NCBI RefSeq assembly: GCF_900095265.1
Contig: NZ_LT607652.1
Location: 284,963 to 322,813, forward strand
Direction of reading: 5' to 3'
Length of the DNA stretch: 37,851 nucleotides
Source: Janthinobacterium sp. UMAB-56
GTDB lineage: Bacteria > Pseudomonadota > Gammaproteobacteria > Burkholderiales > Burkholderiaceae_D
Positions 33,146 through 37,851 of the stretch are shown here, piece after piece. Every line of letters begins with the position of its first letter. Positions within the stretch are counted from its first letter, which is position 1. The notes below the pieces were generated by a model. It saw only the letters and a program-made list of their open reading frames with translations. It was not told the origin of the DNA and did not search any database. The translations under genes were made by a program, and so were the position numbers.

Positions 33146-33922
33146 CTAGTAAAAGCTCTGGGAGAGTGAACCTAGCAGCAACTGCCAGCCATCGACCAGC
33201 ACGAACAGCATCAGCTTGAACGGCAGCGAAATGGTGGCCGGCGACATCATCATCATCCCCATCGACATCAGTACGCTGGCGACCACCATGTCGATGATCA
33301 AAAACGGGATGAAGATGGCAAAGCCGATTTGGAACGCCGTCTTCAGTTCGCTGGTGACGAAGGCGGGCACGAGGATGCGCAGGGGCACGTCTTCCGGGCC
33401 TTGCAGGGCTGGCGAGCGCGACATCTTGGCAAACAGGGCCAGGTCAGCCTGGCGCGTCTGCTTGAGCATGAAGGTCTTCAGCGGATCGACGCCCTTGTCC
33501 ATCGCCTGCTGCATGCTGATCTTGTTTTCCTGATAGGGAAGATAGGCATCCGTATAAATCTTGTCGAACACGGGGCCCATGACGAACAGGGTCAAAAACA
33601 GGGCCAGCCCCACCAGCACCTGGTTCGGTGGCGCCGATTGCGTGCCGATGGCCTGGCGCAGCAAGGACAGCACGATGATGATGCGCGTAAAGCAGGTCAT
33701 CATCAAGAGGGCCGCCGGCAGGAAGGTGAGCGACGTCATCAGGATGAGCGTCTGCACCGGCAGCGAGTAGTTCTGCCCGCCGCCCGGCGCCGGCGTGCTG
33801 TTGAAGGCCGGGATGCCAGGCTGGGCCATGGCCCACAGCGGCAAGGCCAGCGCGGCGGTGGCCAGCAGCCAGCTCAGGGGAGTCTTTACCTTGGACCATG
33901 CCATCTGCTGCTTATTTCCCAT
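33146..33922 (-). CDS. fliP: Flagellar export gate protein FliP
   Basis: FliP is the main pore-lining subunit of the export gate. The 258-residue protein begins with a cleavable signal peptide (through about residue 34, ending LPLWAMAQ), then four membrane segments with a periplasmic loop. Family motifs are [37 protein letters not shown] and the C-terminal [20 protein letters not shown]. The ATG at 33922 overlaps the fliO end by 11 bases; an alternative ATG at 33904 would shorten the signal peptide by six residues. Confidence 0.97.
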   Translation of the reverse strand: MGNKQQMAWSKVKTPLSWLLATAALALPLWAMAQPGIPAFNSTPAPGGGQNYSLPVQTLILMTSLTFLPAALLMMTCFTRIIIVLSLLRQAIGTQSAPPNQVLVGLALFLTLFVMGPVFDKIYTDAYLPYQENKISMQQAMDKGVDPLKTFMLKQTRQADLALFAKMSRSPALQGPEDVPLRILVPAFVTSELKTAFQIGFAIFIPFLIIDMVVASVLMSMGMMMMSPATISLPFKLMLFVLVDGWQLLLGSLSQSFY

Positions 33923-34505
33923 TGCGTTTTTCGATGGTCTGTTTCAGCCACTCGGAAAAATTGGCGGCCGCGGGGCCGTTTTGCGTCGCGGCCAGTTGCG
34001 GCAGTTCGCCTTCCTGGCGCGGCATGGTGGCCAGCGCGTTCACGCGGCCGGGCGAGGCGCCGACGACGATCCACTGGTCGGCCACTTCGACGAGGACGAT
34101 GCGTTCGCGTCCGCCCAGGTTGAGCGAGCTGACGACGCGCATCTTGTTGTTGCCGCCCATGACCTTGGGGCCATAGCGCTTCATGAACCACGCCAGGCCG
34201 ATCAAGAGGGCCAGTACGAACACGAGCGCGAAGATGGTTTGCAACAGGCTGCCGGCCGAGCTTGTCGGCGCCATCGTCATCGGCGCGCCCGCCGGCATGG
34301 CGGGCAGGGCGGCGGCGGGTGCGGGTGCGGCGGCAGGTGCTGCGACCGGCACCGCTGCGGCGGCTGGCGGTGTCTCGCTTGCCAGCGCGACAGACGCGCT
34401 GGCGGCGCTGGCCGCCGGCGCTGACGCGGTTGCCGGTTCCGCTTGGGCAATGCTGCATGCCGCCATGAGCGGCAGCAGGGTGGAAATCAACAGGCCAGGC
34501 TTCAT
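33912..34505 (-). CDS. fliO: Flagellar export protein FliO with a long Ala/Pro-rich region
   Basis: FliO helps assemble the FliPQR gate. The 197-residue protein has an N-terminal hydrophobic leader (residues 1-22) containing a lipobox-like MAAC at 14-17, so it could be a lipoprotein or an uncleaved anchor. An Ala/Pro-rich stretch of about 60 residues follows, then a transmembrane helix at about 87-107 ([20 protein letters not shown]). The conserved FliO cytoplasmic domain ([21 protein letters not shown], shown only to the identifying core [20 protein letters not shown]) comes next. The start overlaps the fliN stop by four bases (ATGA). It is longer than E. coli FliO (about 121 residues), mainly because of the Ala/Pro stretch. 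Confidence 0.9.
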   Translation of the reverse strand: MKPGLLISTLLPLMAACSIAQAEPATASAPAASAASASVALASETPPAAAAVPVAAPAAAPAPAAALPAMPAGAPMTMAPTSSAGSLLQTIFALVFVLALLIGLAWFMKRYGPKVMGGNNKMRVVSSLNLGGRERIVLVEVADQWIVVGASPGRVNALATMPRQEGELPQLAATQNGPAAANFSEWLKQTIEKRNGK

Positions 34506-34936
34506 TTATTCAATTTTCGGATGCGTTCGGAAGGCGTGATGATGTCGGTCAGGCGGATGCCGAACTTGTCATTCACCACCACCACTTCGCCCTGGGCGAT
34601 CAGGCAGCCGTTCACCAGCACGTCCATCGGTTCGCCCGCCAGGCCGTCGAGTTCGACCACGGAACCCTGTGCCAGTTGCAGCAGGTTCTTGATGGCGATC
34701 TTGGTGCGGCCCAGTTCGACCGTCAGCTGCACGGGGATATCGAGGATGAAATCGATATCGTTGTGCGTTTCCGACTTCGATGCCTGCTTGGAAAAGTCCT
34801 TGAATACGGCGGCGCTGGCCGCGCTGGCCGTATTGGCTGCCTGGTTCTGCAGCGCTTCGGCTTCCGCCTTGGCCTGCTCGGCAATGGCCGCGCCCCAATC
34901 GTCTTCCGCGCTTTGGTCGTCTTGGTTGTCAGACAT
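34502..34936 (-). CDS. fliN: Flagellar motor switch protein FliN
   Basis: FliN forms the bottom ring of the C-ring switch complex and docks FliH and phosphorylated CheY. The 144-residue protein has an acidic N-terminal region (DNQDDQSAEDDWGAAIAEQA), an Ala-rich linker, and the C-terminal SpoA domain at about 62-140 (DIDFILDIPVQLTVELGRTK, GEPMDVLVNGCLIAQGEVVV, DKFGIRLTDIITPSERIRKL). AGGAG lies 7 bases before the ATG. The stop overlaps fliO. It follows fliM after 52 bases. Confidence 0.97.
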   Translation of the reverse strand: MSDNQDDQSAEDDWGAAIAEQAKAEAEALQNQAANTASAASAAVFKDFSKQASKSETHNDIDFILDIPVQLTVELGRTKIAIKNLLQLAQGSVVELDGLAGEPMDVLVNGCLIAQGEVVVVNDKFGIRLTDIITPSERIRKLNK

Positions 34937-34988
34937 GTGTTTCTCCTGTTGTACAGATGCGGGCCGCAGCGCGGCCCGGGGGCATTAT

Positions 34989-35975
34989 TTAATGATTGTT
35001 CATGTTATCGGCATTGGCGAGGAGTTTCTCCACCTTCAATGCATATTGTCCGTTCAACACGCCGTAGGTGCAATCCATCACGGGTACGCCATCGACGGTG
35101 GCGGCGATCAGTTCGGGAATATTCAGCGGGATGATGTCGCCCACCTTCATGTTCAGGATTTCGTCGAACGACACGCGCGCCGTGCCCAGCGAAGCGACCA
35201 GCTCGACTTCGGCGATCTGGATCTGCTGCGTCATCAAACGGATCCAGCGCTTGTCCACTTCCAGCGCCTCGCCCTGCAGGCTCGAGGTCAGTGAATCGCG
35301 GATCGGCTCGATCATCGAGTACGGCATGCAGAAGTGGATTTGTCCGGAAACGGAGCCAAGTTCCACCGTAAACGTGGATGCTACCACCACCTCGTTCGGC
35401 GTGGCGATATTGGCGAACTGCGTGTTCATTTCTGAACGAATATATTCGAATTCGACGGGGAAGACCGGCTCCCACGACTTGGTATAGGCTTCGAAGACGA
35501 TATCGAGGATGCGCAAGATGATGCGCTGCTCCGTCTGCGTAAAGTCGCGCCCTTCGACGCGCGTATGAAAACGTCCGTCGCCGCCAAACAGATTGTCGAC
35601 CAGCAGGAACACCAGGCCCGGATCGAAGACCATCAGGGCCGTGCCGCGCAGCGGCTTCATGTGGACCAGGTTCAGATTGGTCGGCACCACCAGATTGCGG
35701 ATGAACTCGCTATATTTCGATACGCGCACGGAACCCACCGACACTTCGGCGCTGCGGCGCAGGAAGTTGAACAGGCCCACGCGCAGCAGGCGGGCGAAAC
35801 GCTCGTTGATAATTTCCAACGTTGGCATCCGGCCGCGCACGATGCGCTCCTGGGTTGCCAGGTTGTAGGTACGAACTCCCGTGACATCTTCCGGCGTCTG
35901 CGCGTCGTCCTGGTCTCCGTTGACGCCCTTCAGAAGGGCATCGACTTCTTCCTGGGAGAGGAAATTATCGGCCAT
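34989..35975 (-). CDS. fliM: Flagellar motor switch protein FliM
   Basis: FliM binds phosphorylated CheY and sets the direction of rotation. The 328-residue protein starts with the CheY-binding segment MADNFLSQEEVDALLKGV. The middle CheC-like domain covers about 45-230 and includes RGTALMVFDPGLVFLLVDNL and the GGDGRFHTRVEGRDFTQTEQ region. A C-terminal SpoA domain at about 245-320 (VELVASLGTARVSFDEILNM) pairs with FliN. Length is standard. A six-base gap separates it from fliL. Conservation of the CheY-binding N-terminus indicates chemotactic control even though no che gene lies in this window. Confidence 0.97.
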   Translation of the reverse strand: MADNFLSQEEVDALLKGVNGDQDDAQTPEDVTGVRTYNLATQERIVRGRMPTLEIINERFARLLRVGLFNFLRRSAEVSVGSVRVSKYSEFIRNLVVPTNLNLVHMKPLRGTALMVFDPGLVFLLVDNLFGGDGRFHTRVEGRDFTQTEQRIILRILDIVFEAYTKSWEPVFPVEFEYIRSEMNTQFANIATPNEVVVASTFTVELGSVSGQIHFCMPYSMIEPIRDSLTSSLQGEALEVDKRWIRLMTQQIQIAEVELVASLGTARVSFDEILNMKVGDIIPLNIPELIAATVDGVPVMDCTYGVLNGQYALKVEKLLANADNMNNH

Positions 35976-35981
35976 GGCTGC

Positions 35982-36512
35982 TTATTGAATGATGAATGCG
36001 GTAAATAATACGTCCGTCACGTCTTGCTCCGGCCCTTTGTCCTCGAACGGCTGGTTCACCTGATTGATGATTTCGGCCGCCAGTTGCTGCTTGCCTTCCA
36101 CGGTATTGAGTTCGGATGCCTTCTTGCCGGACAGCAGCAGCAGCAGGCGGCTGCGCACCTTCGGCATGTTCAGCTTGATTGTATCCATTTCTTCCGGGCT
36201 GCTGACCTGCAAGGTGAAGGCGATCTGCAAGTATTGCTCGCCGTTTTCCGGCTGCAAGTTGACGGTGAAGGAGTCGACAGGCACGAAGACGGGCGGACCG
36301 GCCTTGGACGCGGCATGTTTTTTCTTGCTGGGCGCCGCTTCTTCTTTATCGGCTTTGCCATGCAGGAAGTACCAGGCGGCACCGCCACCGATGCCGCCAG
36401 CCACCAGCACCGCGGCCAGCACGATGATCAGAAGCTTCTTTTTCGAGGCGCCGGCGGGAGCCAGGCCTGCATCTGCTTTCGGATCTGCTTTCATTTTTGG
36501 ATTTGCTTTCAA
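35982..36512 (-). CDS. fliL: Flagellar basal body-associated protein FliL
   Basis: FliL sits next to the stator and supports its activity under load. The 176-residue protein has a Lys-rich cytoplasmic N-terminus (KADPKADAGLAPAGASKKK) and one transmembrane helix at about 26-50. A Lys/Ala-rich linker follows, then the periplasmic FliL domain (VPVDSFTVNLQPENGEQYLQ, NMPKVRSRLLLLLSGKKASEL) ending VTDVLFTAFIIQ. The start at 36512 gives the sequence MKANPKMKADP; the second Met is an alternative six residues in. It is 168 bases after fliK. Confidence 0.95.
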   Translation of the reverse strand: MKANPKMKADPKADAGLAPAGASKKKLLIIVLAAVLVAGGIGGGAAWYFLHGKADKEEAAPSKKKHAASKAGPPVFVPVDSFTVNLQPENGEQYLQIAFTLQVSSPEEMDTIKLNMPKVRSRLLLLLSGKKASELNTVEGKQQLAAEIINQVNQPFEDKGPEQDVTDVLFTAFIIQ

Positions 36513-36556
36513 TGGTACTCGAGTGCATGGAAGTGGCTCACGACGCCATTATGTCA

Positions 36557-36583
36557 TTATCGGCAAATTCTGCGCAGAAGGAT
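36557..36583 (-). promoter_or_regulatory. Possible sigma-28 promoter upstream of fliL
   Basis: On the minus strand GCCGATAATGACA (-10 at complement of 36557-36564) matches the FliA -10 exactly and shares 13 bases with the flgM promoter region. The -35 position (complement of 36576-36583, ATCCTTCT) is poor, with only 2 of 8 matches. It lies 45 bases before the fliL ATG in the fliK-fliL gap. A partly FliA-dependent or degenerate promoter is possible. Confidence 0.35.
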
Positions 36584-36680
36584 GCAGTGAAAAGAGGGTG
36601 TAAGCGCCCTCAACTCGCTGTTTTTATACGAAAAGTTACGTCGTGGGGTGCGCCAGTGGCTTGTGCACGACGACATTTCC

Positions 36681-37851
36681 TCAGGCAAAGGTATCCACGG
36701 CACTCAGGCTGGGCCGGCTGCGTCCGCCTGCCGCCGGCGCGATGGCGATCTCGCCACCCGAGACGCCGCCGCCCTGGCCCTGGCCACGGCGTTCGCCCGA
36801 GGTGGCTCGCTCGCCATTGCTTTGCTGTTCCGGCGTGCCGGCCGAGACGGTGGCACTGCCAAAGGCGATGCCCGCTTCGCTCATCATTTCGCGCAGGCGC
36901 GGCATGGCAGCTTCCAGCGCCTGGCGCACTTCGGGTTGGGCCGACATGAAGGCCGCATCGGCCTGGTCATTGGTCACCGTCAGTACCACTTGCACGGGGC
37001 CCAGGTCGGGCGGATTCAGGGTCAGGGTGGCGCTCTGGTCGCCACCGGCCGCCATCCATACGACTTTCTGGCCCAGTTGCTGGTCCCAGGCCGGCGTGCC
37101 GACCCGGCCTGCCAGCTTGTCGGCAGGCACGGCCACGGCGGCCGCTGCCTGCTGCAGCGCGCCCGGCTGCAACTGGGCCGCCAGGCGGCTCAGGTCGGCA
37201 GGCGTTTCCTTGAGGAGTGGTTCGACCACGGCGCTGCCAGCCTTGGCGGACGCTGCCAGTTGGGCGTCGATGGCCAGCTTGCCAGGCTCGGTCTTGCCGC
37301 CTGGCACGCTGCTGCCTTGTGTGGCGGCCGTCTTGCCCTGGGCCTGGCCCAGGCTGTCGGCAAAGGCGCCGCTGTCGGCTTGCGCGATGACGGTGGTGGC
37401 GGCCTTGCCGCTGTCCTGGCCGGCTGCCAGCAATGGACTTGCCGCCAGGCCCTTGCCCTCGGCCTTGACGCCGGCGCGGGCGGGCAATTCCTGCACGCCC
37501 TTGGCTGCTGCCGCCGACGGCTGGATGGCCAGCTGGATGCTGCCCACCAGGGCCAGCATCTCGGCTGCCGGATCGGCTGGCGGCGTGACTGTCGCGGCCG
37601 CAGCGGTGGCTACGCTGGCCTCGCTCTCGGTCGTGGCGCTGTCAGCGGCGGTCTCACTGGCCGGCGCTGGCGGCTGGTCGCTGGCGGCTGCCTGTTCGCT
37701 GCCCGCTTGCGTCGGCTTCGCTTCATTGGCGGGCGACTGCGTCGCGGGCGCTGGCGCTGGCGCTGGCGTGGCCGCAGGGCTGGCGGGGCGGGGCGCCGGC
37801 GCTTGTACTTGTGCCTGCGCCATATTGCGGCTGCTCTGGCGTTGTTCGATC
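36681..37851 (-). CDS. fliK: Flagellar hook-length control protein FliK (5' end outside window)
   Basis: FliK measures hook length and triggers the FlhB specificity switch. Over 380 codons are visible. The N-terminal and middle parts are Ala/Pro/Gln-rich and disordered, as expected for the ruler. The C-terminal domain at about 235-345 of the visible frame carries the FliK core LTLNPPDLGPVQVVLTVTND and RQALEAAMPRLREMMSEAGI. The tail is Gly/Gln-rich (GQGQGGGVSGGEI). An ATG occurs at 37823, but the frame is open to the window edge (IEQRQSSRN before it), so the real start is probably outside. It is followed by fliL 168 bases downstream in the same direction. Confidence 0.92.
   Translation of the reverse strand, partial: IEQRQSSRNMAQAQVQAPAPRPASPAATPAPAPAPATQSPANEAKPTQAGSEQAAASDQPPAPASETAADSATTESEASVATAAAATVTPPADPAAEMLALVGSIQLAIQPSAAAAKGVQELPARAGVKAEGKGLAASPLLAAGQDSGKAATTVIAQADSGAFADSLGQAQGKTAATQGSSVPGGKTEPGKLAIDAQLAASAKAGSAVVEPLLKETPADLSRLAAQLQPGALQQAAAAVAVPADKLAGRVGTPAWDQQLGQKVVWMAAGGDQSATLTLNPPDLGPVQVVLTVTNDQADAAFMSAQPEVRQALEAAMPRLREMMSEAGIAFGSATVSAGTPEQQSNGERATSGERRGQGQGGGVSGGEIAIAPAAGGRSRPSLSAVDTFA

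Noticed and set aside
35010..35020. Complement of GCCGATAA in the fliM 3' end
   Set aside because: Inside coding sequence near the stop and without a matching -35.

Overview
The window is GC-rich chromosomal DNA from a betaproteobacterium. Gene content, gene order and protein sequences fit family Oxalobacteraceae, most likely the Janthinobacterium/Massilia/Duganella group. This assignment rests on recognition of the sequences, not on a database search.

Region 1 (1-8341) is housekeeping DNA. The N-terminal part of RNase E (rne) runs leftward off the window edge. A long divergent intergenic region separates it from rluC. A forward cluster follows: rluC, a HAD phosphatase, a Rieske protein and an SppA-type signal peptide peptidase. 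Next comes a gene-poor stretch that contains a strong candidate small RNA (promoter at 5604-5631, terminator at 5777-5809) and a small cysteine-containing hypothetical protein on the minus strand. The region ends with rsuA and a fumarylacetoacetate-hydrolase-family gene.

Region 2 (8481-16511) is the flagellar export, number-control and motor cluster: flhB, flhA, flhF, flhG, fliA, motC and motD. FlhB and FlhA are the export gate, FlhF and FlhG set flagellar position and number, FliA is sigma-28, and MotC/MotD form a second-type stator. A YciH/SUI1-like gene and an unknown periplasmic protein follow.

Region 3 (17918-30752) is the rod, hook and junction cluster. On the minus strand are flgN, flgM and flgA. 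On the plus strand are flgB, C, D, E, F, G, H, I, J, K and L. A perfect sigma-28 promoter lies upstream of flgM, and a near-consensus one lies upstream of flgK. This is the usual late-gene logic: FliA drives its own anti-sigma factor, the FlgN chaperone and the hook-associated proteins. A 119-bp near-perfectly symmetric palindromic element sits between flgE and flgF.

Region 4 (30810-37851) opens with a decayed MFS transporter carrying an in-frame amber codon, a frameshift and an apparent internal deletion. The minus-strand cluster fliK-fliL-fliM-fliN-fliO-fliP-fliQ-fliR follows, encoding switch and export-gate proteins, with fliK cut by the window edge.

No prophage, IS element, tRNA, rRNA or CRISPR array was seen. 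The most unusual items are the orphan structured RNA at about 5638-5810, the palindromic element at 22870-22988, an FlhG that has lost its P-loop, an alanine-rich insertion in FlgE, and a module that appears twice in FlgK and once in FlgL.
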